DNA of 64,000 bases from CALGFI01 sp963786805 (GCA_963786805.1 CAWBAK010000003.1:124001-188000), one strand, 5' to 3'; shown: positions 1 through 7,512, numbered from the stretch's first letter. The notes: a model not told the origin generated them from the sequence alone. Translations and numbers: made by a program.

Positions 1-453
1 ACGCGGAAGTACAACGCCGAACAGGCCGCGGCACGAGCGCTCAACCTCATCGGGCAGACGCCGGTCTCCAGCGGGATGATCCAGCGCTGTCCCGTGGCAG
101 GGCCGAACTCGTTCGTCGACTCCTTCGGCTGGCCCCGCGTGGGCCACACCCATCAAGGGATCGACCTGATCGCTCCCTACGGGACTCCGATCGTGGCCGC
201 CCACCCGGGCTCGGTCTCGAGGAGCTCGAGCTCCTCGGGAGGGCTCCAGGCTTATGTCTACGGTTCCGGCGGCTACACCTTCTACGCGCACCTGTCGAGC
301 TACGGGGCCAGCGGGAGCGTCGCTGCGGGCACGGTGATCGGGTACGTCGGCAGCACCGGGAATGCCGGCAGCACGAACCACCTCCACTTCGAGCTGCATC
401 CGGGCGGGGGGGCAGCCGTCAACCCGTACCAGCTGCTCCTCGCGGTCTGCTGA
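1..453 (+). CDS. M23/LytM zinc metallopeptidase, C-terminal part (5' cut by window edge)
   Basis: The open frame enters from base 1 and stops at TGA 451-453, so only the last 150 residues are visible. They form a LytM/peptidase M23 domain: the zinc motif H-x3-D (H51, D55 of the visible part), a further His in the YAHLS motif (about 97) and the HLHFE motif (H127, H129). Family members are secreted or surface-bound endopeptidases that cut peptidoglycan cross-bridges, or act as amidase activators when degenerate; all metal ligands are present here, so activity is plausible. Any signal peptide or wall-binding domain lies outside the window. The next gene starts about 110 bases downstream behind its own -10, so this one probably ends its own transcript. 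Confidence 0.9.
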   Translation, partial: TRKYNAEQAAARALNLIGQTPVSSGMIQRCPVAGPNSFVDSFGWPRVGHTHQGIDLIAPYGTPIVAAHPGSVSRSSSSSGGLQAYVYGSGGYTFYAHLSSYGASGSVAAGTVIGYVGSTGNAGSTNHLHFELHPGGGAAVNPYQLLLAVC

Positions 454-516
454 GCGGCCGCTGAGCGGCCACCGGCCGGTTCGAAGGCTCGGCGGCGAGT
501 TCCCAGCCGGGCGCGC

Positions 517-522
517 TACGAT
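517..522 (+). promoter_or_regulatory. -10 hexamer (TACGAT) for the RsiG-like gene
   Basis: TACGAT matches TANNNT. It would start a transcript near 529 with a leader of about 33 bases that carries AGGAG at 552-556, five bases before the GTG start at 562. No clear -35 is seen. Confidence 0.45.
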
Positions 523-561
523 TCCCCCGACCGCAGACACCGTCCACCTCCAGGAGCGCTC

Positions 562-1089
562 GTGAGCGACCAGGCGAACCGCAGGATCGACCGGATCCGC
601 CAGCCCGAGTTCGTGACGGGCCTCACCGAGCTCTCCCTCGACGAGCTCCGGGAGCGCCGCGACGTCTGTCTGGCCGAGCGCGAGTACCTCTCGCTCCTGC
701 GACGCCTGGTCCAAGGTCGTGCCGAGATCCTTCGCGCCGAGATCGAGCGCCGGGGGGCCGGCGGCGACGGGGAGCCGCTCGTGGACCGGCTGGCCGAGAT
801 CCTCTCGGGGGAGATCCAGGGGCCTTCCCGAGGCGAGGCCGTCCGGGTGGCGATGCCGGAGGAAGAGATGCTCCTCGCGCGCCGGCGGGTGGAACGGTTG
901 GTGGCCGATGCCGGACTCTCGGACCCGGGAGCGCTGGATGACGACCGCCTCGCGAGGGCGGTCGAGGTGCTCGCCAGCGAGGAGCGAGAGGTGTCCGAGT
1001 CCCGGGGCGCCGTCCACTCGGCCCTGGACGCGGTCCAGGACGAGCTCAAGCGCCGCTACAAGGACGATCCCTCACTCGTCCTGACCTGA
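562..1089 (+). CDS. rsiG: RsiG-like cyclic-di-GMP-responsive anti-sigma factor
   Basis: 175 residues, almost wholly helical and charged. RsiG (once AmfC) of Streptomyces holds sigma WhiG in complex with c-di-GMP and binds the nucleotide through two helices carrying E(x3)S(x2)R(x3)Q(x3)D. Here the second copy is nearly exact (E141, S145, R148, H152, D156; only Gln is His), while the first is partial (S44, R47, Q51 kept; Arg at the first Glu position, Glu55 for Asp). The LVDRLAEIL segment after the first helix is also typical. The GTG start at 562 is supported by AGGAG five bases upstream. The HD-GYP gene downstream can degrade the same nucleotide, which supports the call. No WhiG-type sigma gene is visible; it may lie elsewhere. 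Family assignment is by motif recall, not search. Confidence 0.75.
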   Translation: MSDQANRRIDRIRQPEFVTGLTELSLDELRERRDVCLAEREYLSLLRRLVQGRAEILRAEIERRGAGGDGEPLVDRLAEILSGEIQGPSRGEAVRVAMPEEEMLLARRRVERLVADAGLSDPGALDDDRLARAVEVLASEEREVSESRGAVHSALDAVQDELKRRYKDDPSLVLT

Positions 1090-1247
1090 GCGACTCCCTC
1101 GATCGGGGGATGCGGCGCAGGCCGGTCGACGGAAGGTCGCTCCGCCCGGGGGACCCGACAGGACCAATCGGTTTGGCCCCTGCGGCCTATGGACCCGGCC
1201 GACGCAGATCGTCACCCTGAACCGGCACCCGGCGCCTTCGGGAGCGG

Positions 1248-1253
1248 TAACGT
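1248..1253 (+). promoter_or_regulatory. Possible -10 hexamer (TAACGT) for the HD-GYP gene
   Basis: TAACGT ends 13 bases before the ATG at 1266, giving a predicted leader of about six bases. Weak on its own, but the spacing is close to the leaderless pattern seen at many other genes here. Confidence 0.3.
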
Positions 1254-1265
1254 GCGGCCCCAGCC

Positions 1266-2039
1266 ATGAAAGAGACGACGCGCTTCCCCGAGGCGCCGGC
1301 GGTCCACGCGGACCCCGAGCTGCCGGCAGTCCACGAGCAGTTGATCGTGTTCGCCCGGGAGCTCGGCGACCTCTACCGGCTCGAGCGATCCCGGTCCGCG
1401 GAGCTCGAGCGGGTGCTCGAGAGCCTCCAGGAGACCTACATCGCGACGATGAAGTCGCTCGCGCAGGTGATCGAGGCCAAGGACCGCACGACGCGAGGAC
1501 ATCTGGATCGGACCCAGGCCTACGGTCTGGCTCTCGCCCGCCGGATCGCGCCCGAGCTGGTCGCGACGCCGAACCTCGGGTACGGGTTCTTCCTGCACGA
1601 CATCGGCAAGGTGGGAGTGCCCGAGCAGATCCTCTGCAAGGAAGGTCCGCTTACCGGCGAGGAGTGGACGGTGATGCGGAACCATCCCGTCGTCGGTGCG
1701 CAGATCGTCGCCCCGATCGCGTTCCTCACCGGAGCCGTGGAGCTGATCCGGCACCATCACGAGCGCTTCGATGGGAGCGGGTACCCCGACGGCCTCCGCG
1801 CCGAGGAGATCCCGCTCGCCGCTCGCATCTTCGCCGTCGCCGACTCGTTCGACGCCATGACGAGCGACCGGCCCTATCGCGGTGCGATGCAGGTCGACCG
1901 CGCCCTGGCCGAGATCGGCGGAGGGGCCGGGACCCAATTCGACCCCGAGGTCGTGCGGGTGTTCGTCCGCATGATCGACGAGGGGCCCGAGACGGCGAGC
2001 GAAGAGGACTTCGCCGCCGCGCTCCGTCAGGCGGGCTGA
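1266..2039 (+). CDS. HD-GYP domain cyclic-di-GMP phosphodiesterase
   Basis: 257 residues. An N-terminal helical stretch (about 20-65, likely coiled coil) leads into a full HD-GYP domain: RGHLDR with H79, HDIGK at 111-115, the RHHHE segment around 162-166, DGSGYPDGL with the GYP triplet at 172-174, and the late DSFDAMTSDRPYR block. HD-GYP proteins hydrolyse c-di-GMP to pGpG or GMP with a di- or tri-iron centre. No receiver or PAS domain precedes it, so the input signal is not evident. Adjacency to the RsiG-like anti-sigma factor suggests it sets the local c-di-GMP level that RsiG reads; that link is inference. Start ATG 1266. Confidence 0.92.
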   Translation: MKETTRFPEAPAVHADPELPAVHEQLIVFARELGDLYRLERSRSAELERVLESLQETYIATMKSLAQVIEAKDRTTRGHLDRTQAYGLALARRIAPELVATPNLGYGFFLHDIGKVGVPEQILCKEGPLTGEEWTVMRNHPVVGAQIVAPIAFLTGAVELIRHHHERFDGSGYPDGLRAEEIPLAARIFAVADSFDAMTSDRPYRGAMQVDRALAEIGGGAGTQFDPEVVRVFVRMIDEGPETASEEDFAAALRQAG

Positions 2040-2065
2040 CCGCCGCTCCGGAACCACGACCCCGA

Positions 2066-2071
2066 TAGGCT
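2066..2071 (+). promoter_or_regulatory. -10 hexamer (TAGGCT), leaderless promoter of the asparaginase gene
   Basis: TAGGCT ends seven bases before the ATG at 2078, so the predicted +1 is the A of the start codon. There is no Shine-Dalgarno sequence in the gap. Confidence 0.6.
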
Positions 2072-2077
2072 TCGAGC

Positions 2078-3061
2078 ATGCCCTCCGCGGTGCCGCTCGT
2101 ACGCGTCGTCCGCTCCGGGCTCGAGGAGAGCGTGCACCTCGGTCACGTCGCCGTGTGCGACGCCGATGGCCGGCTCGTGGCGGCCGCCGGCGACCCGAAC
2201 CGGCTCGTCTTCGCGCGTTCCTCGATGAAGCCGCTGCAGGCAGCGGTCTCCATCCGGCGGATCCCGGCGGCGCTCGCCGACGATCTCGTCGCCATGGCGT
2301 GCGGTTCCCACAACGCGGAGCCCGACCATGTGCGCGTCGTCCGCCGCCTGTTGCGGGCCGGAGGCGCGACCGAGTCCATGTTGCGGTGCCCTGAAGCGTT
2401 CCCGTCCCGCACCGAGGACGCCATCCGGGCCGGGAAGGCACGGCGCGTCTTCTACAACTGCTCGGGAAAGCACGCCGCGGTGCTCGCGGCCTGCATCGGT
2501 GAGGGCTGGCCCATCGAGACCTATCTCGAGCCCCGCCACCCGCTCCAGCGCGAGATCCTTCGAGCGGTGCGCCGGGGGACAGGCGTCGACGCCCCGGCCA
2601 TCGGCATCGACGGGTGTGGTGTCCCGGTCCACGGCGTGCCGCTCTTCGCGATGGCGACCCTGTTCGCGCGCCTTGCCCGGCCGGATCGGTTGGGTGGCCT
2701 CGAGCCCACGGCCTCCCGGGCGGTCGCCGCGATGCGAGCACACCCGTTCCTGGTCGCCGGGACCGGCCGGAGTGACACCCAGCTGATGGCGTCGGTTCCG
2801 GGCATCGTGTCGAAGGTGGGCGCCGAGGGATTGCACTGCGCGGCCGTACTCGACGAGGGGTTCGGCGTGGCGGTGAAGATCGCCGACGGCGGGGACCGGG
2901 CGGCCGGATCGGCCCTCGTCCGGGTGCTGTCGCAGATCGGCGCCATCGGCGAAGAGGAGCTCGGTCAACTCTCGTCCGTCGCGCGACCGCCGGTGCTCGG
3001 CGGAGGGCGGCCCGTGGGTGAGATGGTCGCCGAGTTCCGGCTTCGGCGTCCGCGAGCGTGA
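2078..3061 (+). CDS. L-asparaginase II family protein (Rhizobium-type, PF06089-like)
   Basis: 327 residues, the usual length for the thermolabile Rhizobium etli-type asparaginase family, unrelated to the E. coli enzymes. Recognisable blocks are the early SSMKPLQA motif (about 49-56), GSHNAEP (75-81), the YNCSGKHAA segment (about 127-135) with the Ser-Gly-Lys-His cluster, GIDGCGVP and the late GTGRSDT. The family hydrolyses L-asparagine to aspartate and ammonia in the cytoplasm. The start at 2078 is set by the -10 hexamer seven bases upstream. It ends 74 bases before mshA, which has its own -10, so the two are separate transcription units. No signal peptide. Confidence 0.88.
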   Translation: MPSAVPLVRVVRSGLEESVHLGHVAVCDADGRLVAAAGDPNRLVFARSSMKPLQAAVSIRRIPAALADDLVAMACGSHNAEPDHVRVVRRLLRAGGATESMLRCPEAFPSRTEDAIRAGKARRVFYNCSGKHAAVLAACIGEGWPIETYLEPRHPLQREILRAVRRGTGVDAPAIGIDGCGVPVHGVPLFAMATLFARLARPDRLGGLEPTASRAVAAMRAHPFLVAGTGRSDTQLMASVPGIVSKVGAEGLHCAAVLDEGFGVAVKIADGGDRAAGSALVRVLSQIGAIGEEELGQLSSVARPPVLGGGRPVGEMVAEFRLRRPRA

Positions 3062-3119
3062 GGGCTCGTCCGCGCCAGGGACCGACCTGCCTCGCAGCGG
3101 CGTTCGCAGGACCCGCGGG

Positions 3120-3125
3120 TACGAT
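3120..3125 (+). promoter_or_regulatory. -10 hexamer (TACGAT) of mshA
   Basis: TACGAT lies nine bases before the ATG at 3135. This argues for the 3135 start over an upstream in-frame ATG at 3018 that would overlap the asparaginase gene. Confidence 0.55.
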
Positions 3126-3134
3126 TTCGGTCGG

Positions 3135-4406
3135 ATGGGCGCACCGTCGACATCGAACGGCTCACGACCACGCGTCGCCGTCGTGAGCCTGCACACCTCC
3201 CCCCTCGATCAACCCGGTTCGGGCGATTCCGGGGGCATGAACGTGTTCATCCGTGCGGCCGCCGAGCGCGTGGCCGCGAACGGCGTCGACGTCGACGTGT
3301 TCACGCGGTGCCGCGGGCTGGACCTGCCCGAGGTCCAGTCGCTGGGCGGCCGGTCGAGGCTCATCCAGGTGAAGGCGGGACCGTGCGGCCCCGTCCCCAA
3401 GGGCGAGCTCCCGCGCTACCTGCCCGAGTTCCTCGGAGGACTGCTGCGGCGCCAACGACTCGAGGATGCGGGATACGACCTCGTCCACAGCCACTACTGG
3501 CTCTCGGGGTGGGTCGGCAGGAGTGCGAAGGAGATCTGGGGCGTGCCGCTCGTCGCCTCGTTCCACACGCTGGGCAAGGTCAAGAACTACTCGCTGGCGC
3601 TCGGCGAGACGCCGGAACCCCCCGCCCGGCTCTCGGGCGAGGAGCGTGTCATCGCCGATGCCGACCGCCTCGTCGCGGCCACTCCGGCGGAGGCCGCCCA
3701 ACTGGTGGGCTTGTACCGCGCCGACCCCGACCGGATCCGGATCATCCCGCCGGGTGTGGACCACGCGCTGTTCTCTCCTCGGCCACGAGATGAGGCCAGG
3801 GCGCGCCTGCACTTCGTCGACGTCCGGCTGCTCGTCTTCGTGGGGAGACTGCAGGCGCACAAGGGGCCCGACCTGGCCGTCCGCGCGCTGGCGGAGGCGA
3901 TCGCGCGCGATCCCGTGGGCACCGCCGACGTCGTCCTCGCGATCGTCGGAGGGCCGAGTGGGAGCGGTCACGGTGCGGAGGTCGCGCGCTTGATGGACCT
4001 CGCCGCCGCGCTCGGGGTCGGCGAACGCGTGATGCTCTTCCCGCCGCAGCCCCAATCCAGGCTGGCGGACTTCTACGCCGCCGCCGAGGCGGTCCTGGTG
4101 CCGTCGCGCTCGGAGTCCTTCGGGCTGGTGGCTCTGGAAGCGCAAGCGTGCGGCACGCCCGTCGTCGCTGCCGCGGTCGGCGGTCTTCGATTCGTCATCG
4201 AGAACGGCGTGACGGGGTTCCTCGTCGAGGGTCACGACCCCGCCGATCACGCCGACCGGATCCTGGCCGTGCTCGCCGATCCCGCAGCCGCTGCCCGGAT
4301 GGGCAGCGCGGCGCTCGAGCGTTCCATGCGCTTCTCGTGGGACGCCACCGCGAACGAGATGCTCTCCGTGTACCGAGAGCTGTTCGCGACCGCCGTCCCC
4401 GCGTGA
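3135..4406 (+). CDS. mshA: MshA-type glycosyltransferase (D-inositol 3-phosphate GlcNAc transferase)
   Basis: 423 residues, GT-B fold, GT4 family. The N-terminal SLHTSPLDQPG...SGGMNV block is the signature of MshA, which moves GlcNAc from UDP-GlcNAc onto 1D-myo-inositol 3-phosphate, the first step of mycothiol synthesis. The C-terminal donor domain has the E-x7-E motif (ESFGLVALE, near residue 325). Mycothiol is the actinobacterial low-molecular-weight thiol, so this gene is also a lineage marker. An in-frame ATG at 3018 exists but would overlap the asparaginase gene by 44 bases; the -10 at 3120 and family N-termini favour 3135. Sucrose-phosphate-synthase-like GT4 enzymes share parts of this sequence, but SGGMNV points to MshA. 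No other msh gene is visible. Confidence 0.85.
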   Translation: MGAPSTSNGSRPRVAVVSLHTSPLDQPGSGDSGGMNVFIRAAAERVAANGVDVDVFTRCRGLDLPEVQSLGGRSRLIQVKAGPCGPVPKGELPRYLPEFLGGLLRRQRLEDAGYDLVHSHYWLSGWVGRSAKEIWGVPLVASFHTLGKVKNYSLALGETPEPPARLSGEERVIADADRLVAATPAEAAQLVGLYRADPDRIRIIPPGVDHALFSPRPRDEARARLHFVDVRLLVFVGRLQAHKGPDLAVRALAEAIARDPVGTADVVLAIVGGPSGSGHGAEVARLMDLAAALGVGERVMLFPPQPQSRLADFYAAAEAVLVPSRSESFGLVALEAQACGTPVVAAAVGGLRFVIENGVTGFLVEGHDPADHADRILAVLADPAAAARMGSAALERSMRFSWDATANEMLSVYRELFATAVPA

Positions 4407-4602
4407 CGTTTCGACTCGTAGAACGCTGCGGACTCGACGATCCCCAAACGCCGTTCACGATGAGTTCTTCATCCGACGCGCCTCGTGAACGCTGCGCTGC
4501 AACGTTCTCGAGCATTCGACGCGGGCTGTGTTCACCTTCTTGTCACTCTGAATCCGGTGCCCTCTACCTGCGCATATGTTCGTGACCAGCGCGTTCGTGG
4601 AG

Positions 4603-4631
4603 TTGACCCTACGCCGCGCCGCCGTTACATT
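4603..4631 (+). promoter_or_regulatory. Promoter (TTGACC - 17 bp - TACATT) of the putative structured RNA
   Basis: TTGACC at 4603-4608 and TACATT at 4626-4631 with 17-base spacing form the best -35/-10 pair outside the nuo region. The predicted +1 is near 4638, exactly at the first base of the long-range closing stem of the downstream RNA. Confidence 0.6.
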
Positions 4632-4637
4632 TCGCCT

Positions 4638-4914
4638 CGCTCCGAGCAGCCGGAGCGGCCGAGTCAGGGAACCGAGTGCGGGACCCCTGGGAAAGCCGTA
4701 AGGCCAACTGGGTGCAACCTTGCGGGACGGTTGGGAAAGCCAACTGGCTGTTTCGTAGGGGTAACTCGGGAGGCCCCAAAGCCCAACGAAAGGGTCTACG
4801 GCGAGGAAACCAAGACGGTTGCCAGAGGTTGCTCGGAGCACCTGAGCCCGAGGGGCTAACGGTGGCTGGAAGCTTCGGCTTCCGGCGAGCCGGAGGTCCC
4901 TCGGGTTCTTTTTT
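4638..4914 (+). ncRNA. Putative ~277-nt structured noncoding RNA (unclassified)
   Basis: The gap between mshA and the tetR gene (4407-4950) has no convincing coding frame but holds a compact RNA-like unit. A strong promoter precedes it; 4639-4648 (GCTCCGAGCA) pairs perfectly over 10 bp with 4830-4839, closing a ~180-nt domain. Inside are hairpins such as a GTTGG/CCAAC stem with a GAAAG loop near 4730-4745 and a CGTAG/CTACG stem (about 4754 to 4799). Two similar GGGAAAGCC segments occur near 4689 and 4733. The unit ends in an intrinsic terminator at 4847-4914. I do not recognise it as tmRNA, RNase P RNA, SRP RNA or a common riboswitch. It could be a 6S/Ms1-like RNA, a riboswitch-style leader for tetR, or a new class. 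Upstream 4407-4600 shows nothing I can name. Confidence 0.6.
4847..4914 (+). terminator. Intrinsic terminator of the structured RNA
   Basis: CCCGAGGG (4847-4854) pairs with CCCTCGGG (4898-4905), followed by a T-rich run 4906-4914. Inside sits a perfect 6-bp hairpin GGAAGC-TTCG-GCTTCC (4868-4883) and a GGCT/AGCC helix, so the arm is itself structured. Confidence 0.75.
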
Positions 4915-4937
4915 GCCCTCCTTCTCGTTCCGTCCGG

Positions 4938-4943
4938 TAGCGT
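4938..4943 (+). promoter_or_regulatory. -10 hexamer (TAGCGT), leaderless promoter of the tetR-family gene
   Basis: TAGCGT ends eight bases before the GTG at 4951, placing +1 at or next to the start codon. It lies downstream of the terminator at 4914, so the regulator can be expressed independently of the RNA. Confidence 0.5.
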
Positions 4944-4950
4944 TCCCGCC

Positions 4951-5607
4951 GTGATGGCGGCCGGACGCGAACCCCCCCGAGCGCGGAGCCAGACCCCGAG
5001 CCGCCGCGAGCAGATCGTCGATGTCGCGATGCGCCACTTCGCCGAGCACGGGTATCGCGGGACGCGAGTCGAGGACGTCGCCGCCGAGGTCGGCGTCGCC
5101 AAGGGGACGGTCTTCCTGCATTTCGGCAACAAAGAAGGCCTGTTCCTCGCGGCGTTCGAACAGGCGGTCGGTCAGATCCCCGCGTGGCTCGACGCCCCCG
5201 AGGAGGTCATCGCCCGCGGGTTCTGGGTCGTCCTCGATTACTGGCTGGAGCGGACCGAGGAGTTCCTGAAGCAGGAGTGGATCCCGAACCGGGTCGCGAT
5301 GATGGGTCGCTACGACACCGACCTCGGGCTGCGCCGCCCGATCGACCGGTTCATGCGGAGGGAAGACCCGTACGGCACGCTCGAGTTCGTGGAGTTCGGG
5401 GTGCGGCGTGGCGAGATCCGCGACGACGTGGACGTCGAGATGCTCGCCGCCATGCTCGACTGGGTCGCCGAGCGCTTCCAGGACGCGCTCGGCAGCGAGG
5501 AGCTCGACCCCGGCCTGGTCCACCGGAAGCCCTTCGTGCCCGAGCGCCGAGCCATCAGGATCCGGGAGTTCCTGGAGGTCCTGCGAACCGGGATCGCCGC
5601 GCGCTGA
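4951..5607 (+). CDS. TetR/AcrR-family transcriptional regulator
   Basis: 218 residues. The N-terminal helix-turn-helix is typical: REQIVDVAMRHFAEHGY, then VEDVAAEVGVAKGTVFLHFGNKEGLF (about 20-65). The remainder is an all-helical ligand and dimer domain without a recognisable ligand signature; QDALGSEELDP near the C-terminus is common in actinobacterial members. Starts are GTG 4951 or the adjacent ATG 4954; the -10 at 4938 fits GTG leaderless initiation. The gene stands alone between the structured RNA and proC, so its target is not obvious; it could be its own promoter, proC or the divergent-facing units further away. Confidence 0.88.
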   Translation: MMAAGREPPRARSQTPSRREQIVDVAMRHFAEHGYRGTRVEDVAAEVGVAKGTVFLHFGNKEGLFLAAFEQAVGQIPAWLDAPEEVIARGFWVVLDYWLERTEEFLKQEWIPNRVAMMGRYDTDLGLRRPIDRFMRREDPYGTLEFVEFGVRRGEIRDDVDVEMLAAMLDWVAERFQDALGSEELDPGLVHRKPFVPERRAIRIREFLEVLRTGIAAR

Positions 5608-5669
5608 CTCTCGAGGGCGAACCGGCCTGCCACGGGCGGGGGTCGCCCCGGACTCGACGCCTCCCCGCG

Positions 5670-5675
5670 TAGCCT
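5670..5675 (+). promoter_or_regulatory. -10 hexamer (TAGCCT), leaderless promoter of proC
   Basis: TAGCCT ends seven bases before ATG 5682, so +1 coincides with the start codon. This supports 5682 over the second in-frame ATG at 5691. Confidence 0.6.
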
Positions 5676-5681
5676 GCCAAC

Positions 5682-6527
5682 ATGGGCGTCATGGACGAGC
5701 GGACGGTGGCGTTCCTGGGCGGCGGACGGATGGGCGAGGCCCTCGTGTCCGGATTGATCCGTTCGGGGGGCCGGGCGGCGGACGAGATCGTCGTGACGAC
5801 CCGGCGCGAGGAACGCGCCCGCGAGCTCCAGGAGCGCTACGGGATCTCGGCGACCACCTCGAACCCCGAGGCCGCCGGGCGCGCCCAGACCCTCGTGCTG
5901 ATGGTCAAGCCGCAGGACATGGAGGGGCTCCTGGAGCAGATCTCCGGGAGCGTGACCGCCGAGCATCTCGTGATCAGCTTCGCGGCGGGGATCCGGACCT
6001 CCTTCGTGGAGAAGCACGTCCCCCCCGGCGTCCCGGTCGTCCGAGTCATGTCGAACGTGGCGGTCCTGGTCGACGAGGCGATGTCGGTGGTGTCGGCCGG
6101 CGCGAATGCCGAGGACAAGCACCTCGCCGTCGCCGAGGAGCTGCTCGGGTACGTCGGCAGGGTCCTTCGGTTGAAGGAGACGCACCTCGACGCCATCACC
6201 GCGACGAGCGGGAGCGGGCCGGCCTACTTCTTCCTCCTCGCCGAAGCCATGATCGAGGCGTGCATCCTGCTCGGGCTCGCGCGCGACGTCGCGACCGAGC
6301 TGATCATCCAGACGATGCTCGGCTCGGCGAAGATGCTGCGCGATACCGGGAAGCATCCGGTCGAGCTGCGCGAGATGGTCACGTCGCCCGGGGGGACGAC
6401 CATCGCGGCGATCCGTCACCTGGAGGAAGCCGGCGTGCGCGCGGCCTTCCTGAACGCCATCGACGCGGCTCGGCACCGGAGCGCGGAGCTCGCGCAGGGC
6501 GGCGACGAAGACGAAGGGCTCAAGTAA
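5682..6527 (+). CDS. proC: Pyrroline-5-carboxylate reductase
   Basis: 281 residues, standard length. The N-terminal Rossmann motif is FLGGGRMGEAL (about 10-20); the C-terminal dimer and active-site domain carries the family signature in the TSGSGPAYFFLLAEAM stretch (about 180-195) and MVTSPGGTTIAAI (about 232-244). It reduces 1-pyrroline-5-carboxylate to L-proline with NAD(P)H in the cytoplasm, the last step of proline synthesis. A P5C-dehydrogenase-like gene, the opposing catabolic step, lies 1.1 kb downstream. Followed after 43 bases by a tiny basic-protein gene that probably shares the transcript. Confidence 0.95.
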   Translation: MGVMDERTVAFLGGGRMGEALVSGLIRSGGRAADEIVVTTRREERARELQERYGISATTSNPEAAGRAQTLVLMVKPQDMEGLLEQISGSVTAEHLVISFAAGIRTSFVEKHVPPGVPVVRVMSNVAVLVDEAMSVVSAGANAEDKHLAVAEELLGYVGRVLRLKETHLDAITATSGSGPAYFFLLAEAMIEACILLGLARDVATELIIQTMLGSAKMLRDTGKHPVELREMVTSPGGTTIAAIRHLEEAGVRAAFLNAIDAARHRSAELAQGGDEDEGLK

Positions 6528-6570
6528 CCAAAGCAAGTAGGCGAACCAACGAAGAGGAAAGAGGACGCTG

Positions 6571-6693
6571 ATGGGACGAGGCGATCGAGCTCGGGTGCGA
6601 TGGGCGCACGACCGAGAGAGGAAGAAGAAGGCGGCGGAGAAGCGCAAGGCCGCCGAGGCCGGCAGGGCCCGGAAGGCAGCCGGGAAGCGCTAG
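6571..6693 (+). CDS. Small, highly basic 40-residue protein, function unknown
   Basis: 40 codons from ATG 6571 to TAG 6691-6693. The product begins MGRGDRARVRWAHDRERKKK and is then almost entirely Lys, Arg, Ala and Glu, so it is likely one long basic helix. A GAGGAAAGAGGA purine run a few bases upstream serves as Shine-Dalgarno. Short basic proteins of this type follow proC in other actinobacteria in my recollection, and the composition resembles the small extra proteins of actinobacterial ribosomes, but I cannot assign it. It probably binds nucleic acid. Codon third positions are mostly G or C, as in the neighbouring genes. Confidence 0.65.
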   Translation: MGRGDRARVRWAHDRERKKKAAEKRKAAEAGRARKAAGKR

Positions 6694-6704
6694 CTCCCGA
6701 GGTT

Positions 6705-6723
6705 TGACCGACGGGCCCGGTCA
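6705..6723. terminator. Hairpin between convergent genes
   Basis: TGACCG (6705-6710) pairs with CGGTCA (6718-6723) around a short loop, between the end of the small basic gene and the stop of the opposite-strand FAH gene. There is no long T-run, so termination strength is uncertain. Confidence 0.35.
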
Positions 6724-7503
6724 GCGCAGCCGGCCGAGCCGGTTGCGAAGCACGCCGATCCCCTCGGCTTCGATCTCGACCTCGGCGCCGGGCCACAGTC
6801 GGTGCTGGAAGCCGGGGATGTCGAACGGCGCGGAGGCGAACGCCTCGCCGGGCGCGAGTGCTTCCCCACGCGAGGCGGTGGCGACCTCCTTCAGCAGGCT
6901 CCGCGCGATCCCGTTCAGGTTCCCCTTCACCCACTCCTGGCCGTCGACGCGAACGGTGACGAACGCGGCCTGCGGGTCGAGCTCGTCCGGCGTGACGACG
7001 ACCGGGCCGATCGAGACCGGCACGCCCGCCGGCGTCGGCATCGGGCTTCCGGTCGCCCGGAAGGCGAGCCAGTCCCCGACCAGCGTGTAGCCGAGGACCA
7101 CCGACGGGATCTCGTCCTCGGAGAGCGGGCCCCCGACACCTCGGCGAAGGACGGCGGCGATCTTCGGCAGGAACTCGAGCCAGCCGGCGCCCGCCGGCCA
7201 GGGGATCTCATCCTCGGGTCCGAAGACCGGTCGCGCACCTTCCGACGCGTCGGCCGAGCGGAGCGAGGTCGGAAGGATCGGCGCGAGCAGACGTGGGTCA
7301 TCGACGACGCAGGCCTCTGCCTCGTCGCGCTCGAGGGCGGCCCGGGCGGCATCGAGCACCGTGCCCCCGTTGCCCTTGACCAAGTGCTCCATCGTCGAGG
7401 GGAAGGCGGGGTGACCGACGAGATCCGGCAGGTCCACGACCTTCCCGTCGAGGAGCGCTCCCAGTCGCCGGTGCCCCCTCCGGTCGAAGGTCACGAGCCT
7501 CAA
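6721..7503 (-). CDS. Fumarylacetoacetate hydrolase (FAH) family protein
   Basis: 260 residues. MRLVTFDR at the N-terminus, then the FAH fold with VLGYTLVGDWLAFR in the middle, a GPVVVTPDEL strand and the QEWVKGNLNGI segment followed by a region rich in small residues. The family uses a divalent metal to hydrolyse or decarboxylate beta-keto acids in aromatic and sugar-acid catabolism. Canonical E-x-E metal ligands are hard to place here: the segment usually reading as a Glu-rich strand is DEIPSVVLGYTL, so substrate and even activity are open. The TTG start at 7503 is chosen because a TACCAT -10 lies nine bases upstream; GTG 7494 is an alternative. Monocistronic, convergent with the proC unit. 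Confidence 0.75.
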   Translation of the reverse strand: MRLVTFDRRGHRRLGALLDGKVVDLPDLVGHPAFPSTMEHLVKGNGGTVLDAARAALERDEAEACVVDDPRLLAPILPTSLRSADASEGARPVFGPEDEIPWPAGAGWLEFLPKIAAVLRRGVGGPLSEDEIPSVVLGYTLVGDWLAFRATGSPMPTPAGVPVSIGPVVVTPDELDPQAAFVTVRVDGQEWVKGNLNGIARSLLKEVATASRGEALAPGEAFASAPFDIPGFQHRLWPGAEVEIEAEGIGVLRNRLGRLR

Positions 7504-7512
7504 GGGAGGCCG

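Noticed and set aside
4638..4914. Known riboswitch or housekeeping RNA (cobalamin, ydaO/c-di-AMP, SAM, glycine, tmRNA, RNase P)
   Set aside because: None of their invariant motifs that I know occurs in the right order; left unclassified.
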